Positions 51,072-60,352 of a stretch of 64,000 bases of DNA are shown one piece after another (position 1 is the stretch's first letter; every line of letters begins with the position of its first letter). The stretch lies in the NCBI GenBank assembly GCA_033485155.1, contig JAWQJJ010000002.1, forward strand, positions 1 through 64,000. Reading direction: 5' to 3'. The DNA is from Methanomassiliicoccus sp. GTDB taxonomy: Archaea; Thermoplasmatota; Thermoplasmata; Methanomassiliicoccales; Methanomassiliicoccaceae. The translations under genes and the position numbers were made by a program. The notes beneath the pieces were generated by a model that made no database searches, was not told the origin of the DNA, and saw only the letters and a list, made by a program, of their open reading frames with translations.

Positions 51072-52193
51072 TCAGCCGAGGGCCCCGATGGTCTCTCCCC
51101 TCACCGAACGCCGAAAGGCCAGGCTCTGCCGGGTGAGCGTTTTCATGTTGTGCGGGGTAATCCTCGCCACCGTGGGGGGCTTATCGGGGTACACACGCTC
51201 GAACTCCCGCATCAGGTAGGAGTTCACCAGACCGGACGACCTCAGGTTATCCATCGTCCAGTCCTCCACCAGGGAGCTGATGCCCTCCATGCCGGCCTTG
51301 TGGAACGCCTCCGCCAGCACCGAAGTGATGACCGTGTTGTCGGAGATGACCGCGTACTCCGCCTCTCGCAATGCGTACTCGTTGCCGTTGAAAGACAGGG
51401 TCAGGCCGCCCCCCTCGCGGACCAATTGGAATGCCTGGACATCGGTTATGGAGTCGCCCACGTAAGCGGTGTCCTCCAAGCCGATACCGGTACGCCGGCG
51501 GATGTCCAGCACCGCCGACGCCTTCTCCTCTCCGCCCACCGGGTTGACGTCCAGGACCAGCTGGTACGACGACAGGTCGGTCAGCTCGTTCCAGAAGATC
51601 TCGTCCAGTCGCTTGATGGTGTCCCGATCGCGGGGCTTGAGGTCCTCGACGTTACGGGTGCCATCCGGTATCCGGATCTCATCCATGCGGGCGATCTCCT
51701 GGGCATAGCGCTTGAGCATTTCTCCCTCCCAGGGTTCCATCTTCACCGAGTCCAGGTCCAGGGCGGTGCTGTAGGTGTTTTCCAGCGGGAACCCGATAGC
51801 ATCGCACACCGCGCTGATGTAATGCTCATAGGAGGTGGCAACGATGAACGGGGTCATGAACTCCTGGACGAAGCGCATCGTCTTCCTGGCTCCGGGGACG
51901 GTCACGATGTTCTTGCGGGAGAACTCCAGCATCCAGGTATCGGTGGCGCCGTAAGCTTTGAGGAAGGGCAGGATGAGGCGAAGAGTATCCCCCGCCTTGT
52001 AGTTAGGACGCTGGAGTATGTCGGCCAGCACATCGTCATACTTGCTGATGATCTTGAAAAAGGCGCCCCCGTTATCGATCATATCGGTGCATAGCTCGAA
52101 GGCATTGTCGTTCTTGGTGATGGGGCCCTCACCGTCGCTAATGAACTGCCTCCACCCCCCGGTCATGGTCTCCTCGAGCCCGTCAAAGTCCAT
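51072..52193 (-). CDS. HAD-superfamily protein, EhaR-like
   Basis: A 373-residue haloacid dehalogenase-type protein. The nucleophile motif is FISDGEGPITKND (about 15-27) and the acidic motif IV is YVGDSITDVQAF (about 255). The large cap between them is helical. It resembles EhaR, the HAD protein named after the energy-converting hydrogenase A cluster of methanogens, but no eha genes are near. Phosphatase activity is likely. The ATG at 52193 has an AGAGGA site. The gene ends one base from the converging DGC gene. Confidence 0.75.
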   Translation of the reverse strand: MDFDGLEETMTGGWRQFISDGEGPITKNDNAFELCTDMIDNGGAFFKIISKYDDVLADILQRPNYKAGDTLRLILPFLKAYGATDTWMLEFSRKNIVTVPGARKTMRFVQEFMTPFIVATSYEHYISAVCDAIGFPLENTYSTALDLDSVKMEPWEGEMLKRYAQEIARMDEIRIPDGTRNVEDLKPRDRDTIKRLDEIFWNELTDLSSYQLVLDVNPVGGEEKASAVLDIRRRTGIGLEDTAYVGDSITDVQAFQLVREGGGLTLSFNGNEYALREAEYAVISDNTVITSVLAEAFHKAGMEGISSLVEDWTMDNLRSSGLVNSYLMREFERVYPDKPPTVARITPHNMKTLTRQSLAFRRSVRGETIGALG

Positions 52194-52333
52194 CGTAGTT
52201 CCTCTTTCCGAGATGCCATCGAGCCTGGTCCGCACAGATGCGGGCCGGGGCCTAAAGCTCCGTTCTGCCTATTCTTTTTTTTCACACGAGGTGAACGAAT
52301 ATTCAACCTAGCCGCATGTTTCTCTACCGGGAC

Positions 52334-53293
52334 TCATAGAAGCTCCCTGGCGTATTTCCTCAGGAACCGCTCGTCGGGGTAGCTGTCCCGTCCGTACGCG
52401 GACAGACTGAGGGCGGCGGCCGCGGAGGCGATCTCCCCGCACGTTTCCAGCGTCGCGCCGTCGAGGTAACCGGCCAGGAACCCCGCGGCATAGACGTCGC
52501 CGGCCCCCGTGGTATCGACCACCACCGCCTTCTTGGCCTGCACATGCAGCTCCGAGTTGCGGGTAACGATAATCGACCCTCGATTCCCTAGCGTACAGGC
52601 CACCACCCTTGCTCCCATTTCTATCAACGTCCTGCACCCTTCGGCCGGGGGAAGGCCGGTCAGCATAGATACCTCGCGCTCGTTGACGAACACGAAGCGG
52701 CTGCGTTCGATAATGTCGCCGATCGCCTTCAACCCCCGTCGGGCGTACTTCTCGCCCGGGGCGAAGGAGACGAAGACCCCCTCATCCAGCAGTTCCAGGA
52801 TCTGCTTCTGCATGCGCAGGGCGGAGTCGCTGGAGAAGGAGCTGAAGTGGACGATCTTGGAGGAGTTGAGGATCTCCATATCCTCGGGGGCGAAGGAGAA
52901 TAGGTCGTTGGCATTGGGCAGCCCCAGGAGGGATCGCTCCCCATGGTGGAGCAGGGAAATGCATAGCCCGGTGTTGCGGTACCGCTTGACCCGGGAAACG
53001 TCCACGCTCCCCATCGAGCCAAGGAGGAACCTGCCGTCCTCATCTTTACCGACGATGCCAAGGAAGGCGGTGGAGTAACCCATGCGAGAGAGCGCCACCA
53101 CGGTATTGGCCGCGGACCCCCCTCCGCTCCGGGCTACAAGCTTGGAGTCGGCAAGGGCCTCTGACAACCGGGCGAACAGCTCCCCGTCGTCCATGGTCTC
53201 GCTGCCTGCCTCGAACCTCAGGCCGGCGAACTCGAGCGAGGGGACCTCGTAGAACAGGTCAACGTTCAACGCCCCAATGCCAACAACATCCAT
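52334..53293 (-). CDS. PfkB family carbohydrate/nucleoside kinase
   Basis: A 319-residue ribokinase-type kinase. N-terminal motif VGIGALNVDLFYE, the RSGGGSAANTVVALSRMG substrate segment (about 56-73) and the C-terminal anion-hole motif DTTGAGDVYAAGFLAG with the catalytic Asp near 268. Substrates of this family include ribose, nucleosides and sugar phosphates; I cannot tell which. It lies divergent from the third hydantoinase-like gene. Confidence 0.88.
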   Translation of the reverse strand: MDVVGIGALNVDLFYEVPSLEFAGLRFEAGSETMDDGELFARLSEALADSKLVARSGGGSAANTVVALSRMGYSTAFLGIVGKDEDGRFLLGSMGSVDVSRVKRYRNTGLCISLLHHGERSLLGLPNANDLFSFAPEDMEILNSSKIVHFSSFSSDSALRMQKQILELLDEGVFVSFAPGEKYARRGLKAIGDIIERSRFVFVNEREVSMLTGLPPAEGCRTLIEMGARVVACTLGNRGSIIVTRNSELHVQAKKAVVVDTTGAGDVYAAGFLAGYLDGATLETCGEIASAAAALSLSAYGRDSYPDERFLRKYARELL

Positions 53294-53454
53294 GCCCCCA
53301 AGCTAATCAGGGGCTGGATAAATAGGTTGGCCTGTAGGAGCGTTGAAAGGTCAGTGAGGGGTGTGACCCGCCAAGCCACAGCCGACCGGGTTTAGAATCC
53401 CGGGGCAAGGTTTTTGCCCGATCTCGCTTTGGAGGGAGCCGATTAAGGGATAGC

Positions 53455-55425
53455 ATGGCTTCCTTCCACTCCGATACCATCCTCGGTCTGGGGATAGACA
53501 CCGGCGGTACCTTCACCGATGCGGCGGTCGTAGACCTGACCGAGCGGAAGGTCATAGCCAAGTGCAAGTGGCCAACCACTCATCACAATCTGCTCATCGG
53601 TCTGGAGGGCGCCATCGACAAGGCGCTGGAGCTCAGTCAGGTCCCCCCGTCAAGGCTCAACCTGGCATCGGTCTCCACCACACTGGCGACGAACGCGATT
53701 TTGGAGGGCAAAGGCGGCGACGTCGGCTTGATAGGTATCGGCTGGAAGCCTCAGAGCGATTGGGATCTCGGGGCGAGAAAGCAAGTCTTCATACCGGGCG
53801 GGCATGACTCCAAGGGTAGAGCCATTTCCGCGCTGAGCATGGAAGAGGTCGGCTCGGCGATCGACGACGTGTCTGGGAATGTCGACGCCCTAGCCATCTC
53901 CAGCATGTTCAGCGTGATAAACCCAAGCCACGAGAACGAGGTCAAGAGGCTCGCCAAGAAACGGACCGGCCTTCCCGTGGTAGTAGGCCATGACCTCACC
54001 GGCGAGCTCGGGATCATGGAGCGGACCATCACCGCGGTCCTCAACGCCAGGCTCATCCCGGCGATCGAGGAGTTCCTGGACAGCATTGCCGTTATCCTGA
54101 AGGGGCGAGGTATCGACTGCCCTACCATGGTGGTCAAGGGCAACGGCAGCCTCATGAAGATGGAGGTGGCCCGGGAGCGGCCGATCGAGACCATCCTTTC
54201 CGGTCCCGCGGCGAGCGCCAACGGCGGCATGTTCCTGGCGAACGAGAATGACTGCATGGTCGTCGATATTGGAGGCACCTCCACCGATATCGCGCTGCTT
54301 CGGGGCGGCCTTCCCGGCGTGTCGGAGAGCGGAACGGTGATCGGAGGATGGCGAACCCGGGTGCAGACTGCGGACATCCGTACCTGCGCCATGGGGGGTG
54401 ATTCCGACATCTATGCTGATCGCTATCGATTGCACATCGGGCCTGAACGGGTGGTACCCCTGTGCCGGGCCGGCCTTGAGCATCCCGCCCTGCTCGACAG
54501 GATGCGGGCCTCACCAGACTACCGGTTCTTCAAAGTCAACAAGGACGTGGTGAACGGACTTTCTGCTAACGAACGCGAGATTTATGGGTGCCTGCGTAAC
54601 AGTGGCGCCCTGAGCCTTGACGACCTCCGGTCGAGCCTTCCGGGCCAACACTTCATCGAAGAGCATCTTCGCTCGATGATGGGCAGGGGTCTCGTGGTCA
54701 GGCTGGGCTTCACCCCGACCGACCTTCTGCAAGTGCTCGGTCAATATTCCGCGGGGGACGTCAGACCGTCAGAGCTCGCGTTGGGAATGATCGCGGATTC
54801 ACTGGCCATGAGCAGGGAGGGGATGGCGGACCATATCCTAAGGTTAATAGTAACCAAGATCTCCGAGGAGGTGCTCTCCGCCGCCCTGTTCGGTCACGAA
54901 CGGACAGGCGGGGAGACCAAGGAGTTCAAGAAGGTCATGGACGTGATGGCCGGGGCCGAACCTGACCCTCTGGTGGAGATGAAGCCAGCTCTACGTCTGC
55001 CCATTGTGGGGGTGGGGGCACCCGCCGGAGCCTTCATTCCACTGGTAGGATCGAGGCTGGGGACCTTAGCGACCATCCCCTCGGATTATGATGTGGGGAA
55101 CGCGGTCGGAGCGGTAGCGAGCAAGGTATGCGAGTCGGCCCGTGTGTCCATCCTGCCGATGGCCGATCGCTTCCATATCGAGTCCCCGCTAGGCGTCCCC
55201 ATCTCCTACCTCGAGCTGGAAGATGCCAGGAATAACGCTGAGAAGATGGTCTCCGAGCTGGTCGTCCAGAAGGCCAGAGCCTCAGGTGCCAGCGGTGAGG
55301 TCAGAGTGGTCGTCAGAAGCGAGGAGGTCACGACCCTCGTGGGATACCCCGCCAGAGAGGTCATCGTCTGTGTCAACGTGAGCGCTACCGGCCTCGCCGA
55401 TCCCGAGTACGCCCGGAAAGCGTGA
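53455..55425 (+). CDS. Hydantoinase/oxoprolinase A-type ATPase, paralogue 3
   Basis: A 656-residue third paralogue. ASKHA loops GIDTGGTFTDAAV (about 12-24) and VDIGGTSTDIALL (about 268). The winged-helix-like insert starts at NEREIYGCLRNSGALSLDD and ends at VRLGFTPTDLL (about 370-425). The C-terminal part GVGAPAGAFIPLVG matches the other two. It is a single-gene unit; no hydantoinase B gene follows. Sequence wording is closer to paralogue 1 than to paralogue 2 by eye. Confidence 0.85.
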   Translation: MASFHSDTILGLGIDTGGTFTDAAVVDLTERKVIAKCKWPTTHHNLLIGLEGAIDKALELSQVPPSRLNLASVSTTLATNAILEGKGGDVGLIGIGWKPQSDWDLGARKQVFIPGGHDSKGRAISALSMEEVGSAIDDVSGNVDALAISSMFSVINPSHENEVKRLAKKRTGLPVVVGHDLTGELGIMERTITAVLNARLIPAIEEFLDSIAVILKGRGIDCPTMVVKGNGSLMKMEVARERPIETILSGPAASANGGMFLANENDCMVVDIGGTSTDIALLRGGLPGVSESGTVIGGWRTRVQTADIRTCAMGGDSDIYADRYRLHIGPERVVPLCRAGLEHPALLDRMRASPDYRFFKVNKDVVNGLSANEREIYGCLRNSGALSLDDLRSSLPGQHFIEEHLRSMMGRGLVVRLGFTPTDLLQVLGQYSAGDVRPSELALGMIADSLAMSREGMADHILRLIVTKISEEVLSAALFGHERTGGETKEFKKVMDVMAGAEPDPLVEMKPALRLPIVGVGAPAGAFIPLVGSRLGTLATIPSDYDVGNAVGAVASKVCESARVSILPMADRFHIESPLGVPISYLELEDARNNAEKMVSELVVQKARASGASGEVRVVVRSEEVTTLVGYPAREVIVCVNVSATGLADPEYARKA

Positions 55426-55475
55426 TTCTCCCCTGTCTCAACCCCGACCACTCTGGATACGATCTTTATTGATGG

Positions 55476-56441
55476 TCAGAACAGATGCTGGGGGACGACC
55501 CTAGCCTCACCGCCCACCGTGCAGGTGAGCGTCTGCAGGCCCAGGGCGATGATCCGCTTCCTGACGGCCGGCAGATCGTCAGCGGTGGTATTCACATATA
55601 CAGTCGCACCGGTGTCGATGGAGAAATGGCAGCGTAGGCCCTCCCGGCGCATGGCTTGCACCTCTAATATGATCCGAACAGTGTCTGGGCGCCAGAGGAC
55701 CATGCTGTCCGTCCCGGTCATGGTGATGCCGTGGAGCAACATGGTGTCTGCCTCGGCCAAACGGCCGATCTCCTCCGCATCGCCGGCTCTGATCGCCCTC
55801 TCCATCTTGTCCAGGACCGTGGGTACATACTCCAGACGGGCCTTGAAGAACGGGGAGCCGAGCACCTCGCGGTGTGCGGTGTCGGTGAACTTGTGGGCCG
55901 GGACCAGGGCGACCAATACTGCCAGGTCCAGGTCATCGGGGTAGGGGATGGCACGGGAGACGGAATCCCTGTCTCCGGTGCCCGCGTACCAGCGGGAGAA
56001 CCCTCCGGTCACGGCGCGGGCCGCCGAGCCCGCCCCCCGACGGGCGAAGCGCGAGATCTCCTCCAGGCTCAGCTCCAGCTCAAGCGCTCGGGCTGCTGCC
56101 ACAGCCAACGCGGCGAAGCCGGACGCCGAAGCACCCAGACCGATGTTGGAAGGAAAATCGCTGCGGGACTCCATGTGCATGCCGCTGCTGACTCCCGCTT
56201 CCTCCCGCATAGGGTCGACGACCTCCCGCACCCGCTCCATGTCCCGATCCAGGACCTCGACCCCATCGATGCACGCCGAGTCGGACCCGAGTCCAAATTG
56301 TACAGTGGTATGCGTGTGGATCGGCGCGGTGCACACTGATATGGAGTCATGGAATGGGAGGCGGAGCCTCTCATCCCTCAGGCCGTGGTACTTGATCAGG
56401 CCCTGTATGGGGTAGGCGATGGCTGATGCTTTTACGTTCAT
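55476..56441 (-). CDS. Mevalonate (di)phosphate decarboxylase family protein (GHMP kinase)
   Basis: A 321-residue GHMP protein with the ATP loop SNIGLGASASGFAAL (about 97-111). The family Arg in AGSAARAVTGGFSRW and the catalytic Asp in HFSIDTGATVY are both present, which favours a true decarboxylase rather than mevalonate-3-kinase. It would make isopentenyl (di)phosphate from mevalonate-5-(di)phosphate for archaeal lipids. Which phosphorylation state it uses cannot be read by eye. Its start overlaps the archease stop by four bases. Confidence 0.82.
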   Translation of the reverse strand: MNVKASAIAYPIQGLIKYHGLRDERLRLPFHDSISVCTAPIHTHTTVQFGLGSDSACIDGVEVLDRDMERVREVVDPMREEAGVSSGMHMESRSDFPSNIGLGASASGFAALAVAAARALELELSLEEISRFARRGAGSAARAVTGGFSRWYAGTGDRDSVSRAIPYPDDLDLAVLVALVPAHKFTDTAHREVLGSPFFKARLEYVPTVLDKMERAIRAGDAEEIGRLAEADTMLLHGITMTGTDSMVLWRPDTVRIILEVQAMRREGLRCHFSIDTGATVYVNTTADDLPAVRKRIIALGLQTLTCTVGGEARVVPQHLF

Positions 56442-56842
56442 ACGTCGAAGAGGACCGTTATCGACGGCTCTCTCTCGTTCACCTGCAACATGTGATAGGT
56501 AACGGCCTTTATTTCCTGTTTTGGCGAATGTTTGTCACGATCGAACCTCTCTCCCCCGGCTCTACACTCCAATCGGCCATCCATCAAGATGACCTGGAAT
56601 GCAGAGAGTGCGAGCTTCTTGGCGTCGAAGATGAACAGCACCTCTGATAGGAAGTTGTACACCAGGTCCTCCCTCGAGCCGCCCTCGACAGAGAATGTCT
56701 CCTTGACCTTGGGATCCACCGCAGACACGTCGAGGATCTGATCCATCATGCCGTAGGCCGCGTTCTGGAAGCACTCCTCGAGGGTAGCCCCATATGCCCG
56801 GATCATGACATCCGCGGTGTGCTCAAGGTTCTCGTACCTCAT
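56438..56842 (-). CDS. Archease
   Basis: A 134-residue protein matching archease, the cofactor that speeds RNA ligation by RtcB in tRNA splicing. Motifs: ENLEHTADVMIRAYG (about 4-18, with metal-binding Asp), SREDLVYNFLSEVLFIFD and IKAVTYHMLQV. Length is typical. It overlaps the downstream decarboxylase gene. No rtcB gene is in the window. Confidence 0.92.
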   Translation of the reverse strand: MRYENLEHTADVMIRAYGATLEECFQNAAYGMMDQILDVSAVDPKVKETFSVEGGSREDLVYNFLSEVLFIFDAKKLALSAFQVILMDGRLECRAGGERFDRDKHSPKQEIKAVTYHMLQVNEREPSITVLFDV

Positions 56843-56994
56843 CGACGCCCCATCGGACCGAGGGAGATAAAATGATTGGTGGATGGAACACTAGATCGAT
56901 CGTTTAAGTTTCACCAGTTTTACATGTTGTACTTCGACAGTCCAACATCTCTTATTCTAAGGATTGAAAATCAGGCCACATTGACCTCGTTATC

Positions 56995-57014
56995 AATTAT
57001 CCTAAGAGATAATT
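56995..57014 (+). promoter_or_regulatory. Perfect 7-bp inverted repeat in the surface protein promoter
   Basis: AATTATC (56995-57001) and GATAATT (57008-57014) flank CTAAGA, followed at once by a TATA-like attatacattaaata. It lies about 70-90 bases before the start codon and is a candidate operator. Confidence 0.45.
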
Positions 57015-57086
57015 ATACATTAAATACTAATTAAGTCGGTCCTCCCAGCGTTCGACCTTTCGAGGTTTTACAGAGAAGGGATGTAC

Positions 57087-60053
57087 ATGTTATCTAGAAG
57101 AACGATAGCAGTGGCGCTGTGCGCAATGATGCTTCTCTCTTGTGTCGTGGTGATCACGAGCGCGGATGCAAGGAGAACAAGCGATTGGTCTATCCCAACG
57201 CTCCTCGAGGGCGGGGAGGGCTACGATGCGAAGGAATGCAAGATGGCGATGAACTCCGCTGGAGACGCCGTCGCTGCCTGGCGCAGCTATGATGGAGACT
57301 ACTGGGTCATCAACGCCACCACTTACACCGGCGGATCATGGGGCGTTGTGACCACACTATCGGCCGGTCTGGGCAACTGCTGGAACCCAGCGGTCGCCAT
57401 CGACGACGCCGGGAACGCCGTGGTGATCTATGCCCAGTTCGATGGCTCACGGTACGATGCCAAGGCCGCATCCTTGACCGGGGGGGAATGGGGGTCACCC
57501 TATGAGCTCGATTCGGACCTGATGTCCATACCCACACCGCAGGTGGCTATGAACGGGACCGGGTATGCGGTCGTGGTCTATGACGCCAACCATGATGGGA
57601 CCTCAGACATCTATGCCAGCATTTACGAGGATGGTGGCTGGGGCGAGTCTCGCCTCATAAACGATGGCATTCATAGCGCCGGTTCCGCCCAGGTGGACAT
57701 GAACAGCAACGGCAGTGCGATGGCGGTATGGCTCGAGGCGTGGAATGACGTCAATGTAGTTCGCGCAGTCGCTCTCGACGATGGACAGTGGGGTAATCCC
57801 GATATGCTGTCCATAATAGGCGGCGGTGCCTGTGCCAACCCTGACGTCGCGCTCTCCGCAGCTGGAGTGCCCTTCGTGGTGTGGCAGCAGGAGGACGGCG
57901 GAAAATATGTCATCAACGGGACTGTACGGTTCGACGGAACATGGTTTGTTCCCGGTACGCTCTCCGAGGACGGGGTCTCCTCGACCTCCCCCCAAGTGGT
58001 GATGAACGACAAAGGCGACATCGGGGTGGTATGGACGGTGGATAACGGCAGCACTCACCTCGTGACCACCGCGCGGACTCTCTACGACGGCACCTGGAGC
58101 ACGGAGGAGATATTGTCCAACGATGATTACACCTCCGAGATGCCCCAGATCTCGATCGACACCTATGGAGAGATCATCGTGTTGTGGTACGAGACCGGCG
58201 GGTCGTATGACCATCTCTACTCCCGCTCCTTCACCAATGGTGCATGGGCCAATACGCAGGATGTCTCGGTTAGTGAGTCCATCTTCGCACCCCAGCTGGC
58301 GATGAACGATGACGGGGGAGCCATCGCCGTATGGTACGAGCAGAACGGAGAGAGCGCTCCGTTCACTGTCTACTCCAGCACCTATACTCCAAAGAACATG
58401 CCAACGGTCTCTATTACCTCGCCGGCGGAGGACGATGTCGTGACCTCCGGCTCGGTCGAGGTGCAGTGGACCGGCGCCAACGTTGATCACTACACCATAA
58501 GCGTGGACGGCGCCGAAGCCGTCGACGTCGATCAGGATCTTATGGACACGATCGATCTCGAGGACGGCGAGCACGTCGTGAACGTCACCGCCTTCGATGT
58601 CCGAGGCAGAAGCAGCTATGCCGAGGTCAGCTTCATCGTCGACACCGCCGCGCCGGCGGTGAACGTCACCGTGCCGGCGATCGGAGCATGGTACAACACC
58701 TCGTCTCTCAACGTCACCTGGACGGTGAGCGATGCCGGCAGCGGCATCCTCAACACCTCGGTGTCGGTCGACGGCGCAGCGTTCGCGGACGTCGATCACG
58801 ACTACTTCGTGATCGCCGACCTCGAGGACGGCCACCACACCGTGGCGGTGCGCGCCTACGACCACGCCGGCCACTTCCGCACGGTGACCAAGGACTTCAA
58901 CATCCAGACCGCTCTGCCGGTGCTGACCATCTCGCCGAGCGATGGCTCGCTCCTCAGCTCCAGGGACGTGACCGTCTCCTGGTCCGGGGTCTCCGACTCG
59001 ACCGTCGGACGCTACTGGCTGAGCGTGGACGGCGGCGCGTTCGTCGATCACCACAACGCCACCTCGTTCCTCGTTACCGGCTTAGCGGACGGCGAGCACA
59101 ACGTGACGCTCAAGGCCGAGGACTACGCCGGCAACTGGAACTCCACCTACGTGGAGTTCGAGATCGACGCCACCGCGCCGGTGGTCACCATCACCGCGCC
59201 GGTCGACGGCGTGCATACCGTCGCTCGCGAGGCGACGGTGGAGTGGACGGCCTACGAGGCCGGCTCCGGCCTCGACCGCACCGAGTACAGCGTGGACGGC
59301 GGCGCGTTCATCGTCACCACCGATCTGTCGCTGGAGCTGACGGACCTGGCGGACGGCGAGCACACCGTGACCGTCCGCGCCGTCGACATGGCCGGCAACG
59401 TCGGCGAGGCGACGGTCCACATCGTCGTCGACACCGCCGCGCCGACCGCGGTCATCGAGCCGAGCGGCGACGATGCCAGCGTCAACGCCGCCATCATCGT
59501 CACCTTCTCGGAGGCGATGAACACCAGCGCCGTCACCATAACCGTCGGCGGGGTCGACGGCACCATCGCCTGGAACGATAACGTGGCGACTTTCACGCCG
59601 TCTCGCGCTCTGAGCTACGACACGGCGTACTCGGTAGCGGTCGCCGGCAAGGATCTGGCCGGCAACGAGATGAGCGCCTCGTCGTCGTTCACCACGATGA
59701 AGAACGCCGGCTCGCTCTCCGGCGTCATCCGCAGCGCTGACGGTACGGCGCTGGACAACGCCACGGTCACGCTGAGCAACGGCATGACCGCGACCACCGA
59801 CGTCAACGGCCACTTCGAGTTCACCGGAGTGCCGAGCGGCACCTACACCATGACCGTGACCAAGGACGGCTACGTGACGATGACGCAGCAGGTCACCGTC
59901 ACCGCCGGACAGTCGTCCTCGCTGGCCACCATGAGCATGGCCTCGAGCGCCGCCAGCGGCGGCGACAGCGGCTGGATGCTCGGCATCGTCGGCGTGGTCG
60001 TCGTGGCCATGCTGGCGGTCGGCTTCATCGTGTACCGGTACAAGAAGAAGTGA
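57087..60053 (+). CDS. Large surface protein: propeller-like repeats, Ig-like domains, C-terminal anchor
   Basis: A protein of about 988 residues. A signal peptide occupies 1-30. Eight repeats of about 50 residues follow (about 30-438), each with a PQVAMNxxG-xAVVVW core and a GxW turn, suggesting a beta propeller. Three Ig-like repeats (about 440-785) share VSVDGxxF and LADGEHxVTVRA. Next are a Big_5-type domain (about 786-870, IIVTFSEAMN), a carboxypeptidase-regulatory-like domain (about 873-945) and a membrane helix with KKK. ATG 57087 lies 6 bases after GAGAAGGG. It is probably a cell-surface adhesion or envelope protein. Confidence 0.85.
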   Translation: MLSRRTIAVALCAMMLLSCVVVITSADARRTSDWSIPTLLEGGEGYDAKECKMAMNSAGDAVAAWRSYDGDYWVINATTYTGGSWGVVTTLSAGLGNCWNPAVAIDDAGNAVVIYAQFDGSRYDAKAASLTGGEWGSPYELDSDLMSIPTPQVAMNGTGYAVVVYDANHDGTSDIYASIYEDGGWGESRLINDGIHSAGSAQVDMNSNGSAMAVWLEAWNDVNVVRAVALDDGQWGNPDMLSIIGGGACANPDVALSAAGVPFVVWQQEDGGKYVINGTVRFDGTWFVPGTLSEDGVSSTSPQVVMNDKGDIGVVWTVDNGSTHLVTTARTLYDGTWSTEEILSNDDYTSEMPQISIDTYGEIIVLWYETGGSYDHLYSRSFTNGAWANTQDVSVSESIFAPQLAMNDDGGAIAVWYEQNGESAPFTVYSSTYTPKNMPTVSITSPAEDDVVTSGSVEVQWTGANVDHYTISVDGAEAVDVDQDLMDTIDLEDGEHVVNVTAFDVRGRSSYAEVSFIVDTAAPAVNVTVPAIGAWYNTSSLNVTWTVSDAGSGILNTSVSVDGAAFADVDHDYFVIADLEDGHHTVAVRAYDHAGHFRTVTKDFNIQTALPVLTISPSDGSLLSSRDVTVSWSGVSDSTVGRYWLSVDGGAFVDHHNATSFLVTGLADGEHNVTLKAEDYAGNWNSTYVEFEIDATAPVVTITAPVDGVHTVAREATVEWTAYEAGSGLDRTEYSVDGGAFIVTTDLSLELTDLADGEHTVTVRAVDMAGNVGEATVHIVVDTAAPTAVIEPSGDDASVNAAIIVTFSEAMNTSAVTITVGGVDGTIAWNDNVATFTPSRALSYDTAYSVAVAGKDLAGNEMSASSSFTTMKNAGSLSGVIRSADGTALDNATVTLSNGMTATTDVNGHFEFTGVPSGTYTMTVTKDGYVTMTQQVTVTAGQSSSLATMSMASSAASGGDSGWMLGIVGVVVVAMLAVGFIVYRYKKK

Positions 60054-60352
60054 GGACGAGCCTCCAAACCTTTTTCTTTTTTATATGCTCTTTTTCATCA
60101 TTGTGTATCTTCTAGGGATGGCTATGATATCGGCTAGCCAGAATTTATCGGTGAGCACGGAACAACTCCGATCAAGCTTTCTGGACCCCTGAATCAGGTC
60201 GTTGCCTCGGACCGTTGAAACCTCGCAGATGGTATCGTCTTGATCACAGCCCAGCCCTAACGTATTGGGGCCACCCAGACGCGTCCCGGCTATCTACTGA
60301 ACAAAGCATAGGTGGGACAACTTCTTATCCATCGCTGTCATTCTCGCCTTTC
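60054..60352. other. Intergenic gap with T-rich terminator
   Basis: The T runs at 60069-60100 (cctttttcttttttatatg) likely end transcription of the surface protein. The rest holds no recognised gene. Confidence 0.5.

Noticed and set aside
57603-59054. Minus-strand open frame of 483 codons opposite the surface protein
   Set aside because: It is Val/Arg/Asp/His-rich without domains; the sense strand has signal peptide, repeats and anchor.
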